From a virus: a DNA stretch of 64,000 bases. The DNA is taken from the IMG/VR virus record IMGVR_UViG_3300030047_000014, positions 56,748 through 120,747 of that record; one strand, given 5' to 3'. The notes beneath the pieces are model-generated. The model saw nothing but the letters and a program-made list of their open reading frames with translations, was not told where the DNA came from and did no database searches. The translations under genes were made by a program, and so were the position numbers. Within the stretch, counting starts at the first letter, position 1; each line of letters begins with the position of its first letter. Below are positions 29,101 to 39,500 of this stretch, piece after piece.

Positions 29101-32100
29101 GTTTATTAAAACCTTCTTTGTTGGAAATGAAGGTATTAGTAATACAGAAAATCTATTTAAGCATATAAATGAGGGATACTATAAAAAAGTAATTCCTTAC
29201 ACAGCAAGTTTATCCTTGGCTAATAAAGGTATAATAAATATTAATAATGCAATTGCTACTACAGAAGACAATCTCAGTGTAGTATCTATCACAGATAAAC
29301 AACGTAGTGATATTATTCAGGAAATGACTTATCAAACTCTCAAGGAATTGATAGAGTCTGATAAGAGTTTATTTACTGTTCCTAATTTAAAGAAATCAGA
29401 ATTATATAGTAGACTGAAATCCAAGTTACTAGATACTCTTAGTAGAGATATAAAGAATTCTAAGAAACTAATTGCTAAAGGAGAATTTACAGAGAATCAA
29501 TTAGCTCCTTTAATGTATGAACGTCTTTCATTAATGCAAAATGTTGCTACACAATGGGATGCTATAGTTGCTAAGCATCAGGAGTATCTTAGGGGATATT
29601 CTATTGAGTTTGATGATAATGATAGTCTTCAGATAAATGATGAGGATAAGATCAAAAATAGTGATTTTGTAGATGCTACTAAAATAGATAGCTTTAAGAA
29701 AGCTAATAGTGCTATTAAACTACTCCTGGCAACTTTACCAAAGGTAGATGGAAATAATAGATTAATACCATCTTCTATTGGTGGAGCACAATTACTCCCT
29801 ATAAGTCAGACCTATATTAGTCTGATGAATAGGTTATATAACTCTAAGAGTATTGAAGATATGATGTCCAGACTTAAGGATATGGCTACTAATGATGTAA
29901 ATTACAGAACATTATACAAACGTCTTACTAAATCAGACTGGAAAACTAAAGGAATAGATATTAGTAAGATCAATACTACTTATGGTGCACAACTCCTTGG
30001 TTCTTTCTGGAAGACATTCAAGAAACAAAATCCAGATGTAAAGAATGTATTTATATTTGAGAATGGTGAGATAGTTATAGGAGATAGTAATTTATCGAGT
30101 GTAGCTAGTCAACTTAGAAATGAATATATTAATGACATTATCCTAACAGCAAAGAAGGATAATAGTTATTTTAAATATGATGAAAAGGAAAAAGTATTCA
30201 GAGGAGATGCTGTTGCTATCAAAAATGTAAAACTAGATACATTAACATCCTACTCAGAATTTCTTAATAAACTTGGTATTGTATTTACTGTACCTCAGAT
30301 CCAGAAATTAGGTTCTCATCTAAAAGATTTCAAGGAGACTGTTTCAGGTATACGAGCTAGTATTGCTGCAAATGAAAAAATTGCAACATTTTCTGGTAAG
30401 GTTTTAAATATTAATGGTCGTCTGCTTGAACTTGGTATTGCTAAAGCAGTTATTGATAATCCTGAATTTGATAGTACTTTCTTTAATGTTACTGGTGAAC
30501 GTACTCAATCATTTATTGGTGTTAATCCTGCTGATGCCTTATATAACTTTCTCTCTTCAATTGAGAAATTTGATGATGCTAATGTTCTTGACAGCGAATA
30601 TAGATATCTTAAAACAGATGCTTTCGCAAAAGGTTCCAATATTCTACAAAGAATGTTTACTTCTGAAGGTACACGTAAACATGGTTCTGAGGATCTTATG
30701 AAAGTAGGGTATGTTAGTGGTACTATTGATGAGAAGAAAGGTAAACAGAAAGCATCTGCCAGATTAAACTATAAAGAAAGACTTATTCAGGAGATCAATC
30801 TTAATCTAAAAGGATGGTATCTTAATTTAGTTCCTGCTGATGCAACTATGGAGTGGATGCTTAATACTGGGAATGCTATATCAGTAGCCTCTATATCTAA
30901 AGGACTTTCTGATGTAAATGCTATCTTTAAGAATTACTTCATCTCCGAGATGGATCTTGTTAAGGATAATAGGAAGATCAATAGCCATAGAGATGCTAAG
31001 GAAGCAAAAGAAATGAGGTTCTTTAAATCTATTCTTGGAGAAGAACTACATAATAAGATAGTTAAAGATAAAAGAGACTCTGAAGAAATATATGCTGATT
31101 ATGAATCTAAGATAAACTCTGCCCTGGAGAAATATATTAATAATGAAACTTCTAAGTTTCAGAAGAATTTAACTACTTGGGGAGTATTAACTGAGGATGA
31201 TCTTGGTCATACCTTGGAGAATATTAATCTTCCAGAGAATATGTCTATGGAAGAATTAGTTAGACAATTGAAAGCTCTTACAATTAATTTTATGATTTCT
31301 AATATTGAAATGCATAAACTACTGTATGCAGATCCTTATCAATACTATCAGGAATTAAAACGTATTAAGAACTTCAATTCACCTAGGCAGACTCTTATTA
31401 ATAACTCTCCTCAGATGAATGCAGTATTTAATTCTGTTTGGAATGAGAATTATAAAAAAGGAGATATTGGATATACTAACTTTCGTCAAGATTACTTTAG
31501 ATCAGCTACTCATAAAGATACCTTTGGGGTAATTGATTTACTTGGATATACAGATTTTGAAGAGACGGATGGTGCAGGTATTATTGGAATGAGAGCATAT
31601 CGCCAGTTTAGAATTAGAAGTGGAGATTGGAACGATAATGAAGAAAGTCAATATAGGTATGATATAGCCTGGGAGAAGAGAGATAAAGATTTTTCATTGT
31701 CTGCCAGTGAGGTAGCATTATTAGAAAAAGGAAATCCTGCTATTCAAAGTGCATATGTTAATATTAAACCTATTGTAGCAGGTAATAGACTGAATAGTAA
31801 GGGAAATGCAAATGATATCAATGATGTCTTATTGGATAAGTTTGCTCTATATCCTCTATCATATCGTATTATGAAAGAGATAAATCCTAATGCAAATGCT
31901 ATAAAGCTTTATGATAAAATGCAGAAGGAAGATATTGATTATATGGTATTTGAGAAAAGTAGAGTAGTAGGTGCAAGAGATCCTCATGATACATATAATG
32001 CTGATGGTTCTTTTAATACTAAGCCATATTCCGGGGAGAATGTGATCAATGTACCTTTTAGTATCATGAGTGTACAATCTGAAGTACCATCAAAAGAGAA

Positions 32101-35100
32101 AGCTCTTACTACACGTGGATCCCAGATTACAAAACTTGTAACTATGGACTTTATGGAAGCAGGTGTTCCACTTGATTTTGATAAAGAAAGTAGTTTCTTA
32201 AATAGATATAAGGCTTGGTATAAACTATCTGAAGATCAGAAATTAGCAACTTCTCCTTTATATAAAGATATAATGAATAATCAGGATCTCCTTGAGTTAA
32301 TGATGGAGCATGGTTATCAAACTCTTCTTAATAGGTTGGGTATCAAGGAAAGTAATGGTAAATTTAGTATTGAAGATTTATCCGATGCTGTTTCTACTCT
32401 TAGGGAGGAAGTATTAAAAAGAGAAGTAAATGACAACATTAGTGATGCTCTTACAGGTTTCTTGGAGGGTCAGTCTATTCTTGAGGCTACTCCTGCGTAT
32501 CAGCAGATAAGGAATATTCTTTATTCAATTGCTGATAAAGAGATTATATCCCCTAAAATTAGTGGAGGTATGAAAGTACAAATTCCTTCTACAATGATGG
32601 AATCTGTTAGAGCAGAAGAAACTACTATTAATGGTAAGAGAGGATTTACCTCTGACTTCCTAAACTTCTATAAAGATGAAGATGGAAAGAGAGTATGTGA
32701 AATAATGATAGGTAGATGGTTTAAGAGTAGTATGTCTGATGCTGAGTTACTTGACTATTTGAATAACTCAGAAGAAGGTAAATCTATTCTATCTGGTTTA
32801 GGATTTCGTATTCCTACCCAGAAACAGAACTCAATCGATAATTTTGTTATTAAACAATTCCTTCCTAAAGAGTTTGGTGATTCTGTTGTTATACCTGCAG
32901 CACTTGTACAGAAAGCAGGATCTGACTTTGACATTGATAAATTATCAGTCTACTTAAAAAACATCTTCAAAGATGTCAATGGAGACATTAGATTAGTTTC
33001 ATACAAAGGATCTGAGAAAGCTACTAAGGATTATTATAGTGAAGTATTCTCGGATAAAATTGAGAAACAAATAGAAAACCTTGAGAAACAGGATGATAAG
33101 AATGACATGATAATGGATGTCATGAGTAAGCTAGAAACTCTTCCAGATATCACTATATCTTCAGCTAAAGCTGTATTGGGTAAAGAGGAATATCATTTCT
33201 ATGCTAATAACTTAGATCTACTTTATGATATACTTGAAAGAGCTGATGAACAGGAGATTTCTGGTACTGAGTATATTCAGGGCAGATTAAATGAGTCTGG
33301 TGAGAAGAAAGCAGAATTATTTACAAAACTATTACTTGAGGATTTAAGAAAAGGGTACATAGATAGGATGTATAAAAAATCCTTAGAGAATGCTTATATT
33401 CAATCCTCTCAGAATCTCGTATCTCATAAGCTTAATTTTGACAAGCTTATTAAACCTAACTCTGCAGACCAAATGAAGAAATTATCAGCAGAGATTGCAA
33501 AGAAGACTCTAGGTTCTACTTTTGATTATAATGATGTAGGTAATATGCTAGATAGGGGATTTATGTCCAGACTTAGACATGCTTTTGTATCTGGTAAGTA
33601 TGCTATTGGTATAGCCGCTGTAAATCAGACTAATCATTCCCTGAATCAAAGACAACCTATCTACATTGATAAAAATAGATTCAATAAGCTTAGTGAGGAA
33701 GATAAGTACTGGTTAGTAGATGGTGAAGTAAGATTTGATAAATTTAATAGAATTGAAGTTAATGGTAAGATAGTACCTACATTATCTATGATTAAGAATG
33801 TAGATGGTCAGTATATATCTGATATCATCTCTCAGTTTATTGATGGATATGTGGATATTGCTAAAGGTCCTTGGATTATGGAATTAGGAGCTACACCTAA
33901 TGTTGCTTCAACCTTTATGTTCCTGGCTAAATTAGGAGTTCCTATTGATACTGTATCTTATTTTATGAATCAACCTATTATTCGTGATTATCTATCTAAG
34001 ATTAGTAATGCAGGGTACTCATGGTTATTCATTGATAATTTCGTTGAGGAGTTAAAACAAGATGCTAAATGGTCTGTTGATGATCGTAAGGAAGCTGATT
34101 TAGAAACAGTTGGATTTAAAGGGATGGGTTTAAATCAAATTCCTAGTAAATCTACATTAAAAAATAATATTGGGAAAGAGGATTTTAATGCACAGGAGAG
34201 ATTAGAACAACGCTTTATTCTTCAGGAATTTCTAAAGTATGCTAAGATGGCTGAGCATATGTTCTTGGTTACACAGGGATCTAATTTTGATACTGCTAAC
34301 TTCAACGATCCATATCTTGTATTTAAGAAATTTAAACAGTTAGAGAAGGCTCAGAATACAATCATTAGTGATGTGAATACTCTTTTGAATAACTCTTTCG
34401 TAGGACAGCTTAGTGAGACTATTAAGAAAACAAGAAATGCTTTGGCTACTATTCTTAAATCAGATCAGGATAATGTTAGAAGAGTTATTCAGAAAGTATT
34501 GGAGCCTTATGTCAATATGAACAATAATGACTTTGTTAAACTTGCTCAGAAGGCTGTTAATGATTTATTTGACTGGGCTGTTCAAACAGGAGATGAGAAG
34601 TTAAATGCTGATATTCGTAATGTATTGATTACTAATGGTGGTGTGGGTGCAGAAGTTATGGAGTTTGTAAATAGTATTAAAGTTAATTCTTCTCATCCTC
34701 TGCATGATAATCATGTCATTAATATTATACAGGCAATACCATCACCAAGGGCAGAACAAGGAGGAGTTAATAATCTGAAAGTAAAAGGTACAGACAATAA
34801 GGTTTATGACCAGAATAATATTATATATGGGTTTAGAGAGATAAGAGAGTATTTAAAAGACAAAAATAGTAAGTTATATGATAGGATTAAATTACTTGCT
34901 GTATTACAGAGTGGTTTGTCTAATTCAGCTATTTCCTTTACCTCACTTCTACCATATGAAGATTTTGCAGAATTATATAATAAAACTTTGTCTAGTTTAG
35001 AGAAACTTCCTAATTTAGAGGAGTTTTTCAAGCTTGGTGTGTTTGAGAGAAATAATTGGAATAATGATGATATAATCCCATATACTAAAGCCAGAATAAT

Positions 35101-35809
35101 TAAAACAGCAAGTAGATCCTATTATAATCCTGCGATGGAATTTCTGGATAAAAATGTAAAAGAAGCTGTAAGGAATAAAAAAATTCCTCCAGTAATGACT
35201 TTATCTACTCGTAATAGGGAAGCTAATTCTGATCATATAGTATTTACATGGGAGAAACAAGAAGACTTACTAACTGAAGCTGAAAAGTCAGAAGCTAATA
35301 AGAATAGAACTTCTTTCTATAAAGCTGTACAACAGAAGAAATTAAATATGAGGAAGATAGGAGATTACTCTTTTATACAGAAGGGCTTATTCAAGAAAAT
35401 ATATGATAACTTTGGAACTGCTCTTCAGACTACAGATAAAAAAGGTACTCCTTATTTTGTATACAAGGCTATTAATGCCTGGGGAGATAGTTATAGAGCT
35501 AATGAATTCTATACAACTGATCATCATTCTGTAATTGAGAATGGTTTTATTAAGGTGGAAGATGTTGATAATAATAGGATTATAGATTTATTTAATAAAG
35601 AAGAAAAAACAACTGCAGTATCTTCTTTAAAAAGAAATGAGTTATTAGAAGATTATTCTCAGAAAACAGGAGAGATTCTTGGAGTAGTACCTATAAAAAC
35701 TCTTAAAGATGGTAAAACATATACGTTTGCTCAAATAAATAGTAAGATGCTTGAGGAGATGAAATATACTCCTAATCAAATAGGTGAAATTTTAAAATCA
35801 ATCTGTTAA
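23123..35809 (+). CDS. Giant virion protein: zinc metalloprotease fused to crAss-type RNA polymerase
   Basis: 4228 residues. In order: a polar N-terminus; a hydrophobic helix near 190; an SH3-like barrel near 730-875; coiled coil at about 915-1195; an acidic linker at about 1780-1825 with two xVPDD motifs; a zincin motif H1907-E-V-F-H1911 in GTSYHEVFHAVW; and a long C-terminal region with D3268-F-D-I-D3272 (AGSDFDIDKLSVY), the metal-binding DxDxD of YonO/crAss single-chain RNA polymerases such as phi14:2 gp66. Those enzymes are packaged and transcribe early genes after injection. The protease may cut the precursor or act on host or capsid proteins. It is preceded by cargo and followed by a GIY-YIG gene. 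Confidence 0.85.
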   Translation: MPINDLSPLTENILPTSRPQSVGNSIPNPYMEGSGNGDSGSKRPDYLPPLASGKDEMPITATSGQLHDARKFSVFDPTKTENEFAYGQGFVSKMVSGVGKGLLLTGTTFLQTTAGLINGLYQWNKTGKASSFYDNPLNKWVDDVNAEAENRLPNLYTNIEKDANWYSPKYLLTGNFLWDGIVKNLGFSAGAALSGMAFAGALRALPLTSKLFSIGKGAEALAATEEGVSASTAAGNAAETYGKIKEQSDKFLGSFKLLNPGGRALIAGLSTSGEASFESYQNLNQFRNDEIKKYQDTHDGEKPTGEDLKKINDNAEHVGNVSYLSNVALLSVTNYIQFPKILGSSYKAEKGMINSLTKETGDIIGTEGKYLVKPAGNKILSTLNKIRPYTFSTSEGFEEGAQYVIQEGTQNYYDKKYNNTPTDFLTSLLEGVKKTVGTNEGMKNILIGGLSGSIMMGRGRFRENSEKDRNTQEAVTAFNKTKFSDFTQETLDAVNRGTTLQEEREAALKSGDILNSKDKEADYIINYLTPRIKYGRFDLIKSDISDYKQLASTDEGFAQLQSEGKALTTDTKEAYIQRLSALEATAENVKSLYQSLNLRYGAQIDEKGKPIYSPAVMDKMVYAASKVADYDKRIPELTNTLIQSNIDVNAVVKDVLLGKSDSFNEAMDSISKMDILDEEKTSLSEALEDISELSLRRNKFLKEYTEIKNNPKKYQEQKAEDIQPPVGEENRIIAIKTKTGDKELTIGKEYFIGKGFDYDKDGLETPVTISKLTILSENEDGTIKVKGNNGKVMDISKDQLLDYKVTPAEQLKANKTANYFFNHRNELFEINLGKKYGGKKTGRIEFKEGKLFIVYKGVNGKLIHKEINNSFFVPQKEYNEPRIRITGKIETAEQKVAREEFTSAKELEAQKQTASQNRDTRIEILTQLFDDISTKQEDTNKLLTQKKSELTNIKEELSKLEENILNTQNDVDKRFKKVTFRATTRKALATASRLSRMQDQLEKEIKDLETQREELDIDLSYISDMAQNIDELPTDSKEFLNELKSHKALLEDMLLNTEIQIEETNNIISKVKAALDSAMDFLSDVIGKFQQKFPKVPLALGSEWIEFLKNNPNFLKRKPNYKEELQQLDDLVAQVEDMDIIPGERTIKELNEKLAELQEALSPLERELKASNVILDRFREIAKKSREVKAEEKAMSVKDEFLKKALGTDKSGIQNREFDKDYEPEAKKPTEFIWRSTITTGDKPHAIRSNKFGANLNSFPNRDKIRGVYITFKNEDQILPGLIDHLRTDENGNVDNSINREDVIVLVMTDEDGNLIDENGKLVQNNADKLNTAIYQVFPEAKLAWSEKYGNASMFRKDTPQDVVDSVKKQYADWRKDILENTTDLSNSHTIDASFGFPEYETELDENQVPQRIYSTKTSVQEAGLVTEDELEASPVITIPTTNSIVGKGTVSFTNAIGKVFLELKNGLIPLQNRKHTSEEAELIYQSIYHLAKNMLKGELKSDASENLFNYLRSVVYWGIPTDQQGNRKETKGYNSIFWEKDPVSGKFMLSMSGKGMNFVFTPSALEQYKADIIAMLEGMYNNINSSMIKGNNAINEKYHEPLSINADGTFNTREWNNYQTYLLSSTTPDGKPRKNIPLTTLMKPLANKEDVNRKGIYFYTTDTADDIVLPTKKPLAASKMLPGKLQEALQKTQKFVLGRNNLNIFTTDAGKQLKFIVSEKVNANNFMQEISILQGGDLVELMDIIKKAGLDPAKVLKRRIFKALEPQLNDTNTEEKEDIFRVPDDEDDTKIPTQKDNRKTSNEDDEEMEVFHVPDDIDEDIKKALNRVSNDSDLAATRLVLKQMLDDYKEEDWTKIEQWLRNNFPNFPFYRVKNVIQVTNGRQAWGMFKQAALYVYQHAESGTSYHEVFHAVWRMFVGPDEQSAIEDEFTSRKGSFIDRATQKTIKYSDANAKEIDEKLAEEFRNYIQEGKIPGKPEKGRPFILKMFIDLVKFIKTFFVGNEGISNTENLFKHINEGYYKKVIPYTASLSLANKGIININNAIATTEDNLSVVSITDKQRSDIIQEMTYQTLKELIESDKSLFTVPNLKKSELYSRLKSKLLDTLSRDIKNSKKLIAKGEFTENQLAPLMYERLSLMQNVATQWDAIVAKHQEYLRGYSIEFDDNDSLQINDEDKIKNSDFVDATKIDSFKKANSAIKLLLATLPKVDGNNRLIPSSIGGAQLLPISQTYISLMNRLYNSKSIEDMMSRLKDMATNDVNYRTLYKRLTKSDWKTKGIDISKINTTYGAQLLGSFWKTFKKQNPDVKNVFIFENGEIVIGDSNLSSVASQLRNEYINDIILTAKKDNSYFKYDEKEKVFRGDAVAIKNVKLDTLTSYSEFLNKLGIVFTVPQIQKLGSHLKDFKETVSGIRASIAANEKIATFSGKVLNINGRLLELGIAKAVIDNPEFDSTFFNVTGERTQSFIGVNPADALYNFLSSIEKFDDANVLDSEYRYLKTDAFAKGSNILQRMFTSEGTRKHGSEDLMKVGYVSGTIDEKKGKQKASARLNYKERLIQEINLNLKGWYLNLVPADATMEWMLNTGNAISVASISKGLSDVNAIFKNYFISEMDLVKDNRKINSHRDAKEAKEMRFFKSILGEELHNKIVKDKRDSEEIYADYESKINSALEKYINNETSKFQKNLTTWGVLTEDDLGHTLENINLPENMSMEELVRQLKALTINFMISNIEMHKLLYADPYQYYQELKRIKNFNSPRQTLINNSPQMNAVFNSVWNENYKKGDIGYTNFRQDYFRSATHKDTFGVIDLLGYTDFEETDGAGIIGMRAYRQFRIRSGDWNDNEESQYRYDIAWEKRDKDFSLSASEVALLEKGNPAIQSAYVNIKPIVAGNRLNSKGNANDINDVLLDKFALYPLSYRIMKEINPNANAIKLYDKMQKEDIDYMVFEKSRVVGARDPHDTYNADGSFNTKPYSGENVINVPFSIMSVQSEVPSKEKALTTRGSQITKLVTMDFMEAGVPLDFDKESSFLNRYKAWYKLSEDQKLATSPLYKDIMNNQDLLELMMEHGYQTLLNRLGIKESNGKFSIEDLSDAVSTLREEVLKREVNDNISDALTGFLEGQSILEATPAYQQIRNILYSIADKEIISPKISGGMKVQIPSTMMESVRAEETTINGKRGFTSDFLNFYKDEDGKRVCEIMIGRWFKSSMSDAELLDYLNNSEEGKSILSGLGFRIPTQKQNSIDNFVIKQFLPKEFGDSVVIPAALVQKAGSDFDIDKLSVYLKNIFKDVNGDIRLVSYKGSEKATKDYYSEVFSDKIEKQIENLEKQDDKNDMIMDVMSKLETLPDITISSAKAVLGKEEYHFYANNLDLLYDILERADEQEISGTEYIQGRLNESGEKKAELFTKLLLEDLRKGYIDRMYKKSLENAYIQSSQNLVSHKLNFDKLIKPNSADQMKKLSAEIAKKTLGSTFDYNDVGNMLDRGFMSRLRHAFVSGKYAIGIAAVNQTNHSLNQRQPIYIDKNRFNKLSEEDKYWLVDGEVRFDKFNRIEVNGKIVPTLSMIKNVDGQYISDIISQFIDGYVDIAKGPWIMELGATPNVASTFMFLAKLGVPIDTVSYFMNQPIIRDYLSKISNAGYSWLFIDNFVEELKQDAKWSVDDRKEADLETVGFKGMGLNQIPSKSTLKNNIGKEDFNAQERLEQRFILQEFLKYAKMAEHMFLVTQGSNFDTANFNDPYLVFKKFKQLEKAQNTIISDVNTLLNNSFVGQLSETIKKTRNALATILKSDQDNVRRVIQKVLEPYVNMNNNDFVKLAQKAVNDLFDWAVQTGDEKLNADIRNVLITNGGVGAEVMEFVNSIKVNSSHPLHDNHVINIIQAIPSPRAEQGGVNNLKVKGTDNKVYDQNNIIYGFREIREYLKDKNSKLYDRIKLLAVLQSGLSNSAISFTSLLPYEDFAELYNKTLSSLEKLPNLEEFFKLGVFERNNWNNDDIIPYTKARIIKTASRSYYNPAMEFLDKNVKEAVRNKKIPPVMTLSTRNREANSDHIVFTWEKQEDLLTEAEKSEANKNRTSFYKAVQQKKLNMRKIGDYSFIQKGLFKKIYDNFGTALQTTDKKGTPYFVYKAINAWGDSYRANEFYTTDHHSVIENGFIKVEDVDNNRIIDLFNKEEKTTAVSSLKRNELLEDYSQKTGEILGVVPIKTLKDGKTYTFAQINSKMLEEMKYTPNQIGEILKSIC

Positions 35810-35811
35810 TC

Positions 35812-36531
35812 ATGGAAATCTGTAGAGAAATAAAGATTTATTCCTTATCTGATCCAGATACTAAAAAAATTAGATATGTTGGAAAGACTATTAGAAGTCT
35901 AGGAGTTAGATATTCTCAACATTTAAGTCAAGCTAAATACACTATTAAAAAGGATTATGCACATTGTTGGATAAAATCTTTATTAAATAAAAATAAAAAA
36001 CCTATTATAAATCTAATAGAGCTTTGTAAAGATATAAATAGAGAAGAATATTGGATAAACTACTATAGAAAACAAGATAAGATTTTAACTAACATTAATA
36101 GGGGAGGAGAACAAGATGGATCAGGAACAACAAGAACTGAAGAACAAAGAAGAAATATATCTGATGGAAAATTATCCTCTAGAAAATTTGAGATTTATGA
36201 ACTAGATGATCAAAAAAATATTATCAGGACTTGGTATAATTATCAACCTCTTAGTAAATATTTAGATTGCTCTTTAGCTCAAGTACACACTGCAATAAAA
36301 AGAAAAGTTAAAATATATAATAAATTTTTTCTTTTGAAAACAGATTATGAAAAGATTATTCCATTATTTATAGTACAAGATGTTTTAGAAAATCAAGTAC
36401 TTAAATTTTATAATTGGAAAGATATAATGAATTTTTTTAATCTAAATAGTCCTGGTACTATTGGAAAGAATTCAAATAAGAATAAAATATATAGAGACAG
36501 ATATATAATTACTCATAATAAAAAAATATAA
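35812..36531 (+). CDS. GIY-YIG homing endonuclease
   Basis: 239 residues. The GIY element is KIYSL (Y10), the YIG element is RYVGKT (22-26), a basic R33 lies in GVRYSQHL, and an acidic REEYWINYY near 77-85 and LTNINRGG near 92 complete the catalytic domain. The C-terminal half (about 125-235) has NUMOD-like DNA-binding repeats with helix-turn-helix features (PLSKYLDCSLAQVHTAIKRK). It fills the gap between the giant RNAP gene (2 bases) and the next giant gene (1 base), so it is probably a mobile insertion at a conserved site. Confidence 0.85.
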   Translation: MEICREIKIYSLSDPDTKKIRYVGKTIRSLGVRYSQHLSQAKYTIKKDYAHCWIKSLLNKNKKPIINLIELCKDINREEYWINYYRKQDKILTNINRGGEQDGSGTTRTEEQRRNISDGKLSSRKFEIYELDDQKNIIRTWYNYQPLSKYLDCSLAQVHTAIKRKVKIYNKFFLLKTDYEKIIPLFIVQDVLENQVLKFYNWKDIMNFFNLNSPGTIGKNSNKNKIYRDRYIITHNKKI

Positions 36532-36532
36532 A

Positions 36533-39500
36533 ATGGCTACTTGTCCTAACATCAATCATCCTGACTGGCAGAAACTTGTAGATATACATGGGACTAATCT
36601 TTCTTATTATCTTTGGGATAAACATGAAGGAGAAGTTCCAGAACAGGAATTCAGACCTTCTAAGTCTTCTCCAGAAACTCTTAACAAAGTAAAAGAAGTT
36701 GCTAAGAAAATGGGTGTGGATATTCAGAAGTTAACTGATTATGCTAAAAAAACAGGAGTGAGTCTTACATCTAATGATGTAAATGGTGTAGCTAATCTTG
36801 CTCTTGGAGTAATTGCTATTGCTGAGGGTAGAGAAGATATTGCTCTTACAGAGGAGGTTGTTCATATTGCTACTGCAATACTAGAACAAACCAATCCTAC
36901 TATGGTAACAGAAATGATATCCAAGATAGATAGGTTTGCTATATATAAACAAACTCTAAATGCTTATAAGGATGATAAAGACTATCAATTAGAAAATGGT
37001 AAGCCTAATATTCGACTTATAAAAAAAGAAGCTGTTGATAAACTTATTGCTGAACTTATTGTGAATCAATCAGAAGGATCAACTGAGTTTCCTGAGTTAA
37101 TGCAGGAGGTTAACAGATCTGTTATTAGAACATGGTGGAATGCTATCTTAGATACTATACGTGGTATTTATAAAAAAGCTAACATAGATATATTTGGACA
37201 AGTTGCTAATAAAATTCTATCTAATAATGTAGAAGGTAATATAGAAGATCTAAATTCTGATAATGTATTATATCAATTATCTAAACCTCAATTAGATATA
37301 CAAGCAAAACTTCAAAATACTAAGAATACTATAAGAAAAGTAGAATCTACTGAATCTGTAGATCCTATGTTCATGGATACAGAGGAAGCTAATAACTGGT
37401 ATGAAATACAGCAACCAGATGGAACATGGGAAAGAATTAAGAAACGTGTAACAGATAGAGTTAAGGCTTGGTATAAACAAAGATTTCCTGGGAAGACATT
37501 TACTCCTGAAGAAAAAGCATTTAATGAGTTTAAAAGACAATTAGGTGTACAAGGTCATGCTTACTTTGAAGAGATACATAGTAGATACTTTAATGATGAT
37601 GGTACTAGAAAAGTTACTATACAACCACGCTCTGTAAAGTTATCTCCTTCTGATGAAGACATCTATGATAAATTGGAAGCCTATTACTCAGATTTAATTA
37701 ATAAGTATTCTAAAGATGGTAAGACTCCTTTAGTATTCTCTGAAGTAAAGGTATATGATCCTAAGGAAAAGGAAGCAGGAACCATAGATTTACTTATTAT
37801 AGAGGAATCAGGTAAAGCTCATATTATAGACTGGAAATTTATGAGTATTGGTAATGATGCTAAAGATATTGCCTGGTACAAACAGGGTGCTTATAATATT
37901 CAGTTAGGAAGATACAAGGATATTCTTATACAACGTTATGGTATAAAGGAGATTGGTATGAATAGAGCTATTCCTATCCTTATGGATTTGAAGAAGGAAA
38001 ATCCTAAAGACTTGAAATCTCATAAAATGGTATTGAAAGGAATAGCTATTGGTACTGTTGATACATCTAAGATTGAGGATATAAGATTGATGCCAGTATC
38101 AGAGCAAATAGAAACTACAGGTGAAAAAGCTCTTGATAAGCTTCTTGTAAAACTTAATTCTGTTTACAAACAGATTAATAAGAAGACAGCCACTAGTGAT
38201 GAGGAAAGAGAATTTAAATCTGAACGTCTGAATATAATTAAGAGAACCATTCGTTTAGCTCAAGGTAGTCAGAATATTGCTCCCTTGGTAGAAGTTATTC
38301 ATAGTATGAGACAAGAAGGTCAAATGATTATGGATGATTATAACACTATATATAAGAATGCATCTGATATTGGTTCTTTCTCTGAAAGACAATTATCAGA
38401 TTTTGCTGAAGAGATTAGGGAGTATCTTGCAGTAGCAGAGGTATTTGGAGAAGTTCCAGATACAATAGGGAAGTTAGTTTATGATCCTAAGATGGAGAAT
38501 GATGCTACTACTGAAGAAGAAGTAGAAGAGCTTGCAGGGCGTAAGTTGGTTCTTAATAATATTAAGGATGAAGCAGAAATGATCAGAGCTTCCAGAAGAG
38601 AATTAGATGAAGCTTCAAAGGAATTTGCTGATAAGTTTATAGGAGAACGTAATTTAGTGACAGGTCTTCTTAATTCAGAAGCTGTTATAAAAGGGCTTGC
38701 TGCTACATTCAGAGGTATATCAGAATTACCTTCTGCTTCTTTGAAAGTACTATTTAAGATAGTAGAAAATGCAAAATCAATTGCTTCACAAACTGCTCTA
38801 AAAGAAGTTGATGAACTTCTTGAGATAAGAAAAAGATTATCAGATAGAGGAGGAGATTTAAGAAAGATAGTCCAACAGATCTATCAAAAAGATGATAAAG
38901 ATAAGATAACCAATAAGTTAATCTATAAATATAGCAAGGATTTCTTTACTACTATTGATGAGAATGCTAAATCAGATACTCCTAGTATGCAGATATTAAG
39001 GGATAGCATTGATGTTGAGGCTTATAAAGCAGAAGCTATTAAGCATATGGAGGAGAGAATTGCTTACGTAGAGAAAAAACATAGCGAAGATGATGAAACC
39101 TTAGATAGACTTATTGCTGAGGAAAGACATAAATGGGATATAGATAATAAGGCTTTTAATGGTTGGAATAACTATATTCTTAAAAGACACCCAAAAGAAG
39201 CATGGTTATCTAAAGAGTACAAAGAATTATCAAAAGATAAGGATCTTCTAGAGTTATATAATTTTATTTCTGGAGTAAATAAGAAAGCTACAGAAGCGGG
39301 TTATTTACAAAACAAAGGAGCATCTACCTTTCTTCCATTTGTAAGAAAGAGTATGGCAGAGAGTATTGCCTGGGATTTTAGTCTTACTACCATTAAGAAT
39401 TGGGGAGATAGTTTTAAAGGTAGAGCTGATGATGTAGGTTATGGTTCTATAAATGAACTCACTGGAGAAATGGAACATTCTATTCCTAAATATTATACAT

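Noticed and set aside
35810-36532. GIY-YIG gene as an intron or intein splitting a single RNAP gene
   Set aside because: The upstream protein ends cleanly and the downstream protein begins with a typical MATCPNINHPDW start; no splice-like conserved ends were seen.
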